From positions 558,001 through 622,000 of the forward strand of contig VUYT01000008.1 in the NCBI GenBank assembly GCA_008802785.1: a stretch of DNA of 64,000 bases, given 5' to 3'. The position numbers and the translations under genes are program-made. Below the pieces are notes generated by a model. That model was given only the letters and a program-made list of their open reading frames with translations. It was not told the origin of the DNA and ran no database searches. Below are positions 21,943 through 33,500 of this stretch, in pieces. This DNA comes from Symmetrospora coprosmae (lineage: Eukaryota; Basidiomycota; Cystobasidiomycetes; Symmetrosporaceae). Position 1 is the stretch's first letter. The number at the start of each line of letters is the position of its first letter.

Positions 21943-23377
21943 ATGATGAAGCTCAGCATTGCGCAGACGATGCCTCCTGAGCTCCTCGAGCTCATTTTCA
22001 ACACAGTCGTCAAGCTGCGGTCTGCGGAAGCACGGGCCGAGATGCTCGAGGAGGAAGGACCGCCCGATCCGCCCACAGCGATGCAAGCCGGTCCTCGCAT
22101 GGACGAGATCCATGAGGACTTCTTCGTGGGAGTTTCGTATGCTGTTGCGCCCTTCCTACGCGTCTGCAGGAATTGGTACAGGTGCGCCGGCATCACGTTG
22201 GGTCGAGCTGGGGCGGATCTCTTAGCAGCCCAAGGCTGACAGGAGCCAGCTACTGACAGGACTGCAATCAAGCTCCTCTATGCCGAGATGTGCCTGACGC
22301 CGGCACACAGCTACTTCAAGGAGCTCCACGACCGCACAACCACTCTCCTTCACAAGACCATCTCGATCCAACCGAGTCTCGCAGGCCTAATCACCTCGCT
22401 TATCCTCGGGTTCAGGATGTCCCTCAAATACACTGTCGAGGCTGTCGAGGCCTTCATCACGTACTCCAATCTCTGCGTGGCCATTCTCGCGTGCTGTCCC
22501 AACGTCGAGCGCTTCATGGTCTTCGGCCTCGCCAGAGCCAGCAAGTGCCTCCTTTTGCAGACAATCAAGACGCGCCCACAGCTCCGCATCCTCCACATGA
22601 CCCTCCGCAACGGCTGGGAGCGAGACACGGGTCCGCTCATCACCGAGTATGACTTCACGGACTTCCAAGACATCCTCGCGTCCTGCAGACAGCTTCAGCT
22701 CCTCAGCTTCTTCGATGTACCCTTTACGCCGTCAGCTCCTGCAGCCTGCACCGTCGGCGGTCATCTAAAGCGCCTCAATCTCGAGAAGGTGGCTATGTCA
22801 GATGCGCAGATTGTCGGACTCATGGCAACACTCGCAGAGAGCCTGGAGACCCTGCACATCTCTCACGACATCACCAATTGGGAATACAAGCGCGCAGAGT
22901 ACTCATACTCTGCATTGAAGGAAGCACTCGCTCTTCTCAAGAAGCTCAAATACCTACACCTCAATATTGAGCAGAACTACCCTCTCAACGATCTGGACGA
23001 GACTCTACTCCTTCCGCTCACAGAGCTTCGTACCGTCTACATCACTCCGCTCCTCCTCCCCTTTCAGCGGCCTGGCTCACCCTGCGTCGCTGCATCTCGA
23101 GCACTTTCACATCTGGGCAGTCTCGGGTGTGGCCGACCCGCACAATGTTGCGCTGGTCATCCTACCTGCCGTCGCAGCCATGCTTCCCGCCCCGCAATTC
23201 TGCCCGAAGGTGCTGTCGATAGCTCACCAGATTCGCAACGAGGAGGACCCAGACATACCGATGGAGACGGTCCTGTCCCTTAACGAGGACCTTGTCGCAG
23301 ATCTGACATCGCGCTGCGCTGCAGTAGGCGTACACTTCGAGTACATGCCGTTCCTCGATATGTTTGATCCTAATTAG
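21943..23377 (+). CDS. F-box/leucine-rich-repeat-like protein
   Basis: Exon 1 is 21943-22181 and exon 2 starts at 22260. A third exon follows an intron near 23033-23125 and ends at 23377. The start MMKLSIAQTMPPELLELIFN resembles a fungal F-box (PxEllelIf), with VAPFLRVCRNWYRTAIKLLY completing the F-box-like helix across the first intron. Leucine-rich segments follow: GLITSLILGF, NVERFMVFGLARASKCLLLQ, PQLRILHMTLRNGW, QLQLLSFFDVPF, LKRLNLEKVAMSDAQIVGL, LAESLETLHISHD and LKKLKYLHLNIEQNYPLND. These suggest an SCF substrate receptor or a related basidiomycete F-box-like protein. The frame changes near 23040-23110. Two donors (GTACCG, GTCTAC) and two acceptors (after CTCGAG or GGGCAG) each restore the downstream frame (HNVALVILPAVAAML, RNEEDPDIPMETVLSL), so that junction is uncertain. 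Confidence 0.65.
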
Positions 23378-24023
23378 CGATGAGAGCGACGGGAGTGCCT
23401 TACAACACTCTCCGCCAGGCATGTCCGAATCGCATTGTATACTTTTGTGTAGTCGAAACGCGGGAACTAGCCAAGCAGATGGCGGCACAAGCCGCTCTGT
23501 ATAGGGTCATACTCCCCACTGCGCTTACTGCGCACTGGATGAACTGCCCTGACCAGACCCTCCAGTAATGAGCACTACGTCCTGGCTGATTGTAGGCATC
23601 GCAGGGCAGAAGGCAGCGTGCCTTTTCCGGTCAGCCATGCTTTCGTATCTAGTACGGTTTTCCTCGCTGGAGAAAATGCCGGCCGTGTCAGCATTGTCAC
23701 ACCGGGCATCACGGCGGATACCGATCCCACGTACCAAGCTGTTTCGGCGCATCTGTTACGAACGCGGGATGTACCAGACAATCTCAGCTAGGTCCGTACC
23801 CAGAACTTGGAAGAGCAGTATGCATACCTGGATTCCTCCGTGAAGCCGCAATGTTTAAGATCCATATGTTCATTGTGGATATGAGTGACCATGTGGTACG
23901 GAGCTGCTCCTGTGTACGCTGTATTCTTCTTGGCACCATGCGTGCTTTCGAAATAAGGTGAAGTCAGCAGAGTATTGCCACGGCACGTCCAGATTCTCGT
24001 CAATCATCCAAGACGATTGTGTC
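23378..24023. other. Convergent 3' intergenic region, nothing recognised
   Basis: About 0.65 kb, more AT-rich than the surrounding genes. It probably holds the 3' UTRs of the converging F-box-like gene and the minus-strand gene to its right. Confidence 0.5.
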
Positions 24024-25709
24024 TCACCATCCTACGATCTTGCACCTGCGATCGCATGGCACAATCAGTATTGGTTCGCTAAGCCGTCAAGCAATGATGC
24101 CGATCTCACCTGTAGCATGTGATTGCGTGCTTGTTGCCTACTGCATTCTTGCGCTCCCTGCGTACAGTGAGCCAGAGTGCGCGACTGGTCGTGTAATACT
24201 CGCCGTCCTGCAAAATGGTCTTTAGGGATGCCGCGTCGGACGTTATGATCTGCAGCTCCGCTGTGCCTCCCGATTGATTTGATGCTGAAATGTTCTGTGC
24301 TGGTCTTGCGCCCACATCCGTGAAAGGGGAGCTGGCCTGACGAACAAACTGCTGGCTCGGAGGTGTAGGTCTAGGCCGACGGTCAGAAACGTTGGGTGTT
24401 CTGGTAGCCTCAGGAGCGTGCGGAAGCAGAGGCTCTGAGGCGGAGCGCTTTCGCTTAAGCTGCTGAGGGGAAGAAGCAGACGTTGTCAGTGGTCGAGCTG
24501 TGCCTACATGGGACGCAGAGTCCACGAGGAACCGATTGGGCTGCCGAGATCGAGGAGTACGAATGCCTGGAGGTCGAGGAGAGCTCTGTCGGGCTAGCAA
24601 GGACGAAGATGTCGTTTCTCTCGAGGGCTGAGGTGGCTGGGACGGAGGACCTGTCAGAAGAGGCCGAGAGGCTGGAGATTGGACTGAGGAGCCCGTGTGC
24701 ACTCGTTTAGGCTGCTGAGGCGGAACAGGACGAGGCGAGCTCCCACGGGACGGCAAGGCCGAGGCTGAGAGTCCTCTTGAGGGCAGAGGTGGCCGCTCTG
24801 CAGTCACCGACGCCGGCAGTACAACTCGCACCGACAAGTCCGCATGAGTTGCGGTGGTTGACGCTGAAGGCGAAACCGTGCCCTTCTTCGGCGGGGGTAC
24901 AAAGCGCTCCAAACCGAAACTTAGAGGTCTGCTTGGCGGAAGCGTCGGAGCTTTGGGCGCATCCAAAAAGCGCGAACCCTTCAAGGGGCGCACGGTCGCG
25001 CCTTTGGGTCGCTTGAAGGAGCCGGGTAGCTCGAAGAACATGGAAGGCTTTGGTTCTGCCGAATGACTGACAACGAGGGCTGTGCTTAGTGATCCCGGGC
25101 AAGAAAGAGATCCTTTACTTACGTCTTAGCAACCGTGCAGACGTGTGGCTGTTCTTGATGGACCGGCTGTCCGCTGGAAGGGTTTCATTGTCAGGTCCGT
25201 TTCGAGCTCTGCGACGTCGTACGGCAGGGAGTCATGCATGCACGAGCTCACCATCCGTAGCAGATTCCCTTCATGATCTGGTTCTTCGAGGTTCGGTTTG
25301 AGGACATGTCTCGAGACGTACTGCTGTTGATATCCGGAGCAGAGGGGCAGCGGGGCGACTTGACCTGCGTCTATACCCTAAGTCGGCACAGCCTGGTCAC
25401 TCCTGCATTGTATGAAGATACGGCGAGCAGTTGCGGCGGTGTCGTGCAGCTAGACATGTTTTCCCAGGTCGTCAGCTGCAGCTCGAGTCTAAGGCCGGAG
25501 TCAGCGGAGGGGACAAAGGCAAGGATGTCGAGTGCGAGAGCAGAGACCGGCAGCGAACAAGTGGTGGATCTGAGGCATTGATTCATGCGTAGCCCGAAGA
25601 CCTTCAGCGAGGCATATCGTATCGAGGCCAAGGCATATTCTTCGGTTGGGCTTCGACCAGCGAATCGGAGCGCTGTACTCTGGAAAGAGCTCAGGTCAAT
25701 ATGCAGCAT
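24024..25709 (-). CDS. Unidentified protein with basic, Ser/Pro-rich C-terminal half (exons partly unresolved)
   Basis: The largest exon, 25055-24121, begins in the frame of SMFFELPGSFKRPKG. It runs through a disordered region (KGSRFLDAPKAPTLPPSRPL, RFVPPPKKGTVSPSAS, QQLKRKRSASEP, RTPNVSDRRPRPTPPSQ) and ends LQIITSDAASLKTILQDGEY, then KHAITCYR. A last intron, GTGAGA to GATCGCAG, leads to a short end at 24024. Upstream minus-strand frames give a more ordered N-terminal part starting MLHIDLSSFQSTALRF at 25709, with LPVSALALDILAF and LRLELQLTTWENM, then YVSRHVLKPNLEEPDHEG after a likely intron. One or two junctions between 25300 and 25060 could not be resolved. KRKRSASEP could be a nuclear localisation signal. 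I do not recognise the family. Confidence 0.5.
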
Positions 25710-26066
25710 CTCCCTGCCTGCGATGACGGTGCATTCACGAGCGTTGTCGCATCATTGACCGCTGTTAAAACGACGACGACGACAATCTTGCGAGTGACTC
25801 ACCTGGATGTTGAGTCGCGTACGCGTCTCAGGTCCCGAAATCCCGCTCGGCCCTCCGCTCCGCCTTGTTTGGTGCGCGTGACATCACCGGGGGGGGACAG
25901 CTCTGAGCCCCTGTCGACGCAATGCTTTGGCTTGGGACCTTCTCGACGGTCGGACGTCATTGACGAATATGCACTGCGTCTCTTCTCCTCGCTCGCGTCT
26001 GCTCTCCTTGCCTTCCTGCTGCTCGCTCTTCTCCATCCACATCCATCCCAACGCAAACCCGCCACC
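25710..26066. promoter_or_regulatory. Divergent promoter region
   Basis: This lies between the unidentified minus-strand gene and the secreted protein gene. A run of eight G occurs near 25889-25897. A pyrimidine-rich leader (TCTTCTCCTCGCTCGCG to CATCCACATCC) precedes the ATG at 26067, whose context GCCACCATGA is close to an optimal start context. Confidence 0.5.
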
Positions 26067-26930
26067 ATGAAAAGCGCAACCACGTCCGCCTCCACCGTCG
26101 TCCTCTTCGCCCTCTCGAGCCTCGCTGGAACAGTCACAGCGCAGTGGGAGGATACAGGATGCGTCATGGACCCTGATTCAGATCTGATGCGGTGCCTTGG
26201 TAGCTATGCGTAGGTCAACGTCCTGGCTCGTCCTATCGCGTCGAACCCCTCAATAGGCGCACGTGCCGCCTCATCGTCTCTGTACCTGACGTTGCTCCCT
26301 CATGCACGCACACAGCTCGGTCCCTCCAGCGGCCCCGTCCGGCCTCGCCAACAACGACCAAGCTGCCTACTACTGCAACATGTATCAGCAGCTCGCCAAC
26401 TGCTGGGCTCCCGGGCTGTACTGCCGCGAGTGGCTGCCTCTCCAGACGGCCGCAGACAAGTTCTGCGCGCTCGCCAACGGAACACTCGACGCGACGTCCA
26501 TGCCCCCCGTGCCACTACCGGAGCCCATCACCACGCCCATCGTACCTGCTGCTGCAGCCACCGGCACGTCGTCGGTTGTTGCAGCTGTCCCAGCGGCGAG
26601 CGTCACCGAGGTCGCAACGGAGACGCTTTCGTCGGTAATCGCCGAGGCGAGCAACGTCGTCACTTCCATCTGGTGAGCATCTGCCTTGCTCTCTCTTACC
26701 AGATCGGACACGTGCTGACATGCTCCTCTTTATCCAGGAACAACGACGTCGGGACGGCCATCCCGCTCATCTCGAACGAGTTCGCAACCGACACCAGAGC
26801 GACGTGGACACATGTCACGACTGCGACCGCAGAGCTAGCGTCAGACCCCATCACACCCGGCATGACTGCCATTCCAGCACCCACTGCTCTCCGCCGGCGT
26901 CTCGTCACTTTTGCTCGAGAGGAGCAGTAG
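26067..26930 (+). CDS. Secreted Cys-containing protein, function unknown
   Basis: Three exons, 26067-26209, 26316-26672 and 26738-26930, give 230 residues. A clear signal peptide (MKSATTSASTVVLFALSSLA, cleavage after GTVTA) is followed by a mature chain starting QWEDTGCVMDPDSDLMRC. Cysteines continue in YYCNMYQQLANCWAPGLYC and KFCALANG, so six or so Cys fall within the first 70 mature residues, likely as disulfides. The rest is Pro/Val/Ala/Thr-rich (PVPLPEPITTPIVPAAAATG) and should be extended and perhaps O-glycosylated. The C-terminus (LRRRLVTFAREEQ) is charged, with no GPI signal. Such small secreted proteins can be wall proteins or effectors; the sequence alone does not decide. Confidence 0.75.
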
Positions 26931-27186
26931 CATGCAATGGAGAGAAAGCGATCAATACACGTTTCAGCCTGAGGATTAATGACCAGTCAGCATGAGCGTC
27001 CACGCTCCCGTGTAGCAGATAGTAGAACAGCATGCGTCGCCTTCAGCGTGAGAAGACGATGGTCAGACATCAGGTTGAGCCGTATTCATCACTCTGCGAC
27101 AGCCTTGTCCTTCGGAGCAATTGCAAGCGTTTGCCATTGCACTCGACACACGGCCAGTCAGCTATTCCATTACACCGCATCTCAGT

Positions 27187-28740
27187 TCACTGATCCGACA
27201 CAGCCTCCTCTGGCTTCTTTGCCACTCCGCACTTCTCCAGGAGAGCATCGAGCTCCTTGTGCGTAAGAATCTGCGCAATGGGCTGCTTGAGCTCTTCCGA
27301 GTACGTGATTGTGGCGATCTCGACTGCAGGGTCAGGGCAGAACAGGCAAAGTCAGCAGTCCAGACGACGGCAAGCCAGCCGTGAGAGGGGGAAGCTCGCC
27401 CACCTTTCTCGTGGTCAAGCGTCGTGCTATCCATGGTCTTGCTGAGCACCTTTACAGCAAGCTCGAGCGCGTCTTCGAGGCCAATGTCCTCCTTGTAGTC
27501 CTGCTTGAGCAAGCTAGTGGCGGTGCTGTTGTTGGCTCCGATGCAGTGGGCCCTCCATCCGCTGTAGTTTCCCGAAGGGTCGCTGCTGTACAGCTGGAAC
27601 TGGTGCATGGGATCGTGCCCGGCAAAGAGGAAGCTGACGCCAAACGGGCGCAGCCCGCCGTACTGCGTGTACCCCTGCTTCATGTCGCACACGCGCTTGA
27701 CGAGCTGCTCGACAGGCATGTTCTCGTTGTACTGCGACAGGTGCGTCTGCGCGGCGTTCCGGCAGTAGTTGACGAGCGAGGACGCGTCGGCCGTGTAGCC
27801 CGCGACGGCCGAGATGATGTTCCTGCAGGGATATCTCCCGTCAGTATGGCTGTTCCGTACCGGACAAGGACCAGAGCGCGGCGGTGACGCACTCGTTGAT
27901 GGCAAAGACCTTCTCGTCCGGTCCACCGCCCGCCTTGTCGAGCAGCTTGGACGTGACCTTCTTCTCTGCTGCGAGGACGACTCCCTGTCTCTTCTTTGCA
28001 GATGTTGCGGGCGCCGCTGATGACGTCGCGGCTGACGCGTCCTTTCCTTCGCTCGTTGTTGCCTCCGACATGGTCACGTCTTCCCCTGCGGTGCCCCTGC
28101 TCGGGGCAGGCGCAGACGTGCCCGCGCCCGGGTCTGCGGAGGTAGTCGCTGCCGTCGTCGACCCTTCTGCTGTCGGCGGTGCGAGGTCGTCCTCCTTCTT
28201 CTCGGCCTGGAACGGCGCATGACGGATGGGCGCTGAGCGTCAGCATGTGCGTAGTGGTTGCGCAGACGGAAACACCGAGCGAGGAGTCACATACCGTCAC
28301 CAGCTCCTTGCCGAGCGACGAGCCCGCTTCGCCCGGTGCGAGGATGCCAATCACGCAGCCTGCGTGCGAGACGGACTCCATGGCGTATTCGACCTGCAGC
28401 GGCGCAATGGGCGCATGAGCGACTCATCCGAAATAGCGAAGTGGCAGGATGTGCGCGCGGGCCTCACCTGATACAGGCGCCCTTCTGGGCTGAAGGTAGT
28501 CGTGCGTGAGTCTGCGTCAGGACCATCGGACAGGCCCAAGATGTCAGCACAGGCCATCCACCAGCAGCAGCTGCTGCAGCAACGCCGAGAAGGCGATCAG
28601 CGCTGCGATATAGCGAGGAGCTTACCATATCTGCAGTCGTGTCGAGAGTAGGCCGGGCAGAAGGACGCCGTAACGCGTCAGCGATGATGCGGCTCTCCGT
28701 GTCCAAGGCACTGCTGCGCGCGCGCGCACCTCCGAGCCAT
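27187..28740 (-). CDS. PRE9: 20S proteasome subunit alpha-3, with a large low-complexity insert
   Basis: An outer-ring subunit of the 20S core. Seven minus-strand exons fit: 28740-28730 (11 nt), 28630-28626 (5 nt), 28511-28468, 28393-28295, 28206-27893, 27822-27404 and 27323-27187. They give 342 residues against about 250 in relatives. The N-terminus [20 protein letters not shown] is the alpha-subunit gate signature, followed by [75 protein letters not shown] and [20 protein letters not shown] identify alpha-3 (PSMA4). Between GILA and GVVLAAEK, where relatives have a tight two-residue turn, about 85 Ala/Ser/Thr/Glu-rich residues are inserted, encoded partly in exon 4 and mostly in exon 5. 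Exon 2 supplies only the Tyr codon and parts of the Arg and Asp codons of the RRYDSR motif. Confidence 0.9.
28626..28630 (-). other. PRE9: 5-nt micro-exon (exon 2) of PRE9
   Basis: On the minus strand the five bases ATATG lie between CTGCAG and GTAAGC. They are the only way to join exon 1 (ATGGCTCGGAG) to exon 3 so that the conserved start MARRYDSRTT is produced: CGG AG|A TAT G|AC TCA. Skipping them would break the frame. Confidence 0.75.
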
Positions 28741-29036
28741 GATGGGCGAGCTGCAGGCAGCGAGTCAATCTGTGTGTACTGTGCAATGTGCTGCTCTGTG
28801 GTCCTTGTGCTATCCTGATGCAGTGATGAGTGATGAGTGAGAGCGAGAACAGCGTGGACCTGCAGCGACGTCGTCAGCGGGCGAGCTGAGGGGACCAGGC
28901 ACGGGCAAGGGACAGACACGCTCTTGGATCGACACTTTCGTCTAAAAAGCAGCGAAATGTCCTCTTGTATTTCCCTCTGTACATAGATACAGCATGGCGT
29001 CCGATACGTCCATCTGACACACTCCCCCAACGCATA

Positions 29037-30374
29037 TCATTCCGTCGTCTCGGCGCCACCCACAATCTCCCATCTGACTGTCCGTCCCGCGTAGAATGGC
29101 CTCACATACTCCTGCTCTCCGTCCTCTGCCACAAACGAGTAACCCTGCGGGAGTCTGCGCCCGCTGCCCCTGCGCAGCCTGAGGCTCTTCTCGCCCGCGC
29201 GCACCGGTTCCTGGTAGAAGCGTCTCCCAAACGCCGACACGAATTCGTTCAACCGCTCGAGCGGGATCTGCGTGCCATAGGATGCGTCCTCAAACAGCTC
29301 TGCGACGAGCGGGACGAGCTCCGAGCTCGAGTAGATGCCCGCTGCGCAGCTTGGGCACTCGCTGCCCGCTCCTCCTTGCTCTTGCTCCTGTTCCTGGCCC
29401 TGCCCGCCGGACGAGCGACTGCGGTTCGCGAGCGCATGAACGTGATCATGAGCGCTCGGCAGCTTCTTGCGCAGCGTGTGCGGGGCCGAGTCGCTGCCCA
29501 GGAAGAATTTTGGGTTCCCTTCCGCAATGACACGGCGGAGCGCTTCCCGGTCCGAAGCGTGTTTCGCGACGGGCTTGCAGAAGTTGAGCGGCTGCCCTGC
29601 CCACGCGTCGACGGTGAGCGCGAGGTGGTGCGGCGTGATTGTGCAGCCGACGGTCGGCCCGCACTGCTTGACGGCCTCCACGGCGGAGGCGGACGTCGCA
29701 TGCTCGAGAACGATGCGCAGTTTCGGGAAACGGGCGTGCAAGGAATGAAGATGGGGCAGGAAGCTGGCTTCGGCATTGAGCACGCTGATGTCCTGGTGGC
29801 AAGAGAATTGTCGGCAGCTTTCCAGAGTTCAGCGCGTCACTTGCATGTGCGGAGAGCTTGCGTGTTACGTCACGCACATCAGCAGCCGAGCTGGGAACCT
29901 CGCCGTGCAGGTTGAGCACCAAGCCGAGCTTCTCCATCTCCTCAAAGACTTCATAGTAGACCTCGTAGCTCTCGACGCCGGCGCCCGAGTTGGTCGTGAC
30001 GCCTCTCGGGTAGCTCTTGACGCCCTTTACGCCCGCTGCGTGCGCTTTGCGGACCTCTTCGACAGTGAGCTCTGGACTGAGGAAGAGCGTGACGAGAAAG
30101 TGGGTGGAGGGGCACAGCTTCTGCAGCGTCTCGCGGTACGACACGGCAGCGGCGGTGGTTGTGAGAGGTGGGACGAGGTTCGGCATGACGTAGCACAGCG
30201 ATATGCCGCCCTGCTGGACCTGAGGTGCGACGAGCTCGCATAGCTTGCCCTGTCGGAGGTGGACGTCTGTCGCGGCCGACGAGGTGGTCAGCTCCGAGTC
30301 CTGCTAGCTGCAACATGTGACATGAGCGCACGGAAGTCTGCAGGAGCGTCGAGTGTGACTGTGTCCTGCGCCAT
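29037..30374 (-). CDS. URA4: Dihydroorotase
   Basis: It cyclises carbamoyl-aspartate to dihydroorotate in de novo pyrimidine synthesis. Three minus-strand exons, 30374-30332, 30266-29878 and 29792-29037, give 395 residues. The metal-binding motif is spliced together as ADFHVHLRQGKLCELVAPQ. It is followed by YVMPNLVPPLTTT, GVKGVKSYPRGVTTNSGAGV (the region of the carbamylated Lys), LNLHGEVPSSAAD, IVLEHATSASAVEAVK, CTITPHHLALT and FFLGSDSAPHTLRKK (catalytic Asp). These are all class signatures of the yeast-type (PyrC) enzyme. An extra Gly/Gln/Glu-rich segment (SSGGQGQEQEQEQGGAG) sits before the Cys-containing loop CPSCAAGIYSSSELVP. It is divergent from the EED-like gene, with 160 bp between starts. 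Confidence 0.93.
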
Positions 30375-30534
30375 TGTGCCGTATGTGTCCCCTGTACGCT
30401 GATGGAGTAGGGAGGAAGGAGAAGGAGAAGGAGAAGCGCGTCCCCTGCTCTGGCACAGAACCGTGTTCGCAGCTCTCCCTCTCGCCAGCATCATGCACCA
30501 GCTTGCTGCATAATATCACACACAACCTATCAGC

Positions 30535-33500
30535 ATGGCCATCACGGATCACACCACGGCCGTCGTGCGCAGCGTCACAAAGGGCAAGGGAAGAGCGTCC
30601 GTCAGCTCGCAGGCCGAATTCAAGGCGTCGCACGACAGGATGAACCGGGAACACGTCGAGCTCGTCCAGGCCTGTCAGTCAAGGAACGGGAGCGATGTAC
30701 CATCATGGCGACCTAATTGACGCGTTTACCCTGTTCCGGACGATGCTTTCCTCCCTCCCCTCGTGCCGCACGCCAACAGTCCTCTCCGTCATCGGAGACG
30801 GGAGGCTGTATCGCATCGATGTAGCCATGCAGTACGCCGAACCCAAAGGAGTAATCGGTAAGCTCGTTCGCCTGCTGTGGGCCATTCGAGAAGCGGACAT
30901 TTGACGCGCACGCGCGGAATCCGGCTTCCTCATGCGCCGCCATCGCCGCACCGCACCCACAGAGCGTCTCAACCTAAAGATCTCGGATAAAGACATCAAG
31001 GGCATCTTGATGCAAGCCAGCGAGATCCGCGTTATTGACTCGAACAAGAAATCGGGCAACGGGAAGCCGTACATCTGTCTCGAGAGCGCAGCAGCGGCAG
31101 CGGATGCAAACAGGAAGGCAAAGATGAGCGGTCCAGCTGGGACGCGCTCTCCGAGCGTCAATACAAACACGCCTGCCAACGGCAGAGGCGGAGGCGGCGG
31201 CAAAGGGAAGGAGCGCGAGCGGACAGACAGCGTCGATGTTACGCGCCACGGCCGCACGTATTCCGATGCGTCCTCCATGGGTCGGCCACCGAGCGCAAGG
31301 ATGCCCGGCCCAGACGCTCCACCCGTTTCTCCATGGGCCATGCAGAGGCCTGAGAAAAGCTCGAGAGGGACTCAGCTCGACCTCGCGAGCGCAACAAAGC
31401 CGAGCGGCTCCAAGCTGTCCGAAGCCGCTAGAAGCCAGGGCCTGCGGCCCTCGCATGAGGAAGGGAGCAGACGCCATTCCATGCCTGCTTTCCCGAACCT
31501 TGGTCGGCCTGCTATGCGCTCCGACGCGGAGGGCAGTTCGTCGAGGAGGAAAACAATGCTGGCTGAGCGCGTGGACGCTCAGCCGGCAGACGGCCACGCG
31601 GGCGATGACGATCTCTTCGGACCGAGCGACTCTGCCTCTGATGTCGAGGCCGGCAGCAATGCCATCGAGAGTCAGTACGATGATACGCATGCGCAATCGT
31701 CATCGGCATCGAGGACAGAGCCGCCTCATCCAGCTACCGGCCGGATCCCCTCGAAGCACAAGGGACGCTCGAACTCGCCCATCTCCATTCGTGATTCTGC
31801 GTCTGGCTCTGATGGCGAGCGGGGCCTCTTCCGGGAGGATTCGATGACTCCAGAACCCGACATCCAGCTGCCTCCAGCTCTGTCTGGCGCAAGCAAGGAG
31901 ACTCAGCCTCGCAGAAACGCTGCTGGCAATGGCAATGGCACTGGCACAGCGGGAGATACCTCGAGGCCGTCGCCAGCAGCAGCGAGTGGTGCGGTTGACG
32001 GCCACGCACACGCACACAAAGGAGACGTGTCCAGTTATCACGACTATGGAAACGACTACCAGAACGATGCAGACATGACCATCCAGGCAGACCCATCGCC
32101 CGAGAAGGCGGCTGCAGCTGCACAACCAGAAGAGTACCACATCCTCGTGGACAGCTCGGATGGCGAGAGTGCAGCGGACGTCGCAGAAAAGCTCGAGCGG
32201 ACGAAACATGCGCGCCGCTTCTCGATGAGCGCGAGCAGCCGTCGCTTGCGCCAGGTCCCAGATGACGTCGCCACGATGGATATTGACGATGTGGTGCCGG
32301 GTGGCCTGGATGAAGATGACGTTCAGCTCATCGGGGAGATTGCGAGCGGCAGTGGGGCCGCACATCCTCGTGCAGAGAGGATGCCTGCGCCACTGCTGGA
32401 CGGGTTCAGGCCCGCTCGGTCAGGTGGCGCCGGGCCGCCCGGCATGACAGAAAAGAACAGCCGTGACTCGTCCGCTGTGGATGAGGAGGATGACAATGAT
32501 GGCGACGTGGAGCAGCTGCATGTCAGCTCGGTCACCCTGGACGACGGCGATGATCAGGAGGAAGAGGAGGTCGCAAGAGGGCGGAAAGGCGGGCCAACGA
32601 GGCCGAGAGGGAAGAGCAGTCGGCCGCTGAGCCGCAATGCGACGGATGACTCGGACGACGAGGATGTCGTGTACGTCACTGCGGGCCGAGCTGGTGCATC
32701 CCCCCCCAGGCCGCGCAAGAGCAAAGAGCAGCGCGAGGCGGAGCGCGAGGCTCGGCGCAGGGAGAAAGAGATGGAGCGGGAGAAGCGCCGCAGCGCTCGG
32801 CGGAAGAAGGCACTGCCATCTTTCCGGAACACGGCAGACGAGGAGGATGCCGAACTGCTCGCTGCATATGAGCGGCGGAAGGAGCGCCTAGGGGGCATTG
32901 CGGTCGCGGAGGAGGACTCGCCCTGGAAGCTCTTCGAGACCTACGAAGGTCCTCGAGGGAGGGCCAACCGCCCAGACTGGAACAGCGTCAAGTTCTGGCC
33001 GTACAGCATGCCCTTCCCGGGACGACAAGAGGGTGAAGCCATTGTTGCTGTTGCGGGTGGATGGAGCGTGCGCTGCTTCAAGCTGTCACCTACCACTGGC
33101 GTGACAGAGCTGTGGAACGCGGTCGACGAGAGCACCAGTTGGTCAAAGGACGAAGATCGGGAGGTCTTTCAGGCGCTGGCATGGACCTACGAGGAGCGGA
33201 AGGAGTCGTCCATCGCGCCGGTGTGGCGCCGCTGGCCAGTCCTCCTGCTTGGCGGAGACAGCAAAGAGCTCAAGGTACTCGACGGCTATACGGGCACCAC
33301 AATGAAGATCGTTCAAGGCCATGGATTCGTGAGGAGTCTCCGTCTTTCGGTCCATTAACGAATGCGCTGCGGCTTGAGCTGACTAGCAAGGTCATCTGTC
33401 TCTAGGGCATCACATCGATAGCTGTGCATCCCACCCTGCCGCATGTTGTGGCCACAGCCTCTCAGGACGAGAGCATTTGCTTGTGGGACATCAGCGTGCC

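Noticed and set aside
30703-31341. Minus-strand open frame of 212 codons opposite the EED-like gene
   Set aside because: Shadow of the low-complexity N-terminal exon of the EED-like gene. It has no domain pattern and no splice partners.
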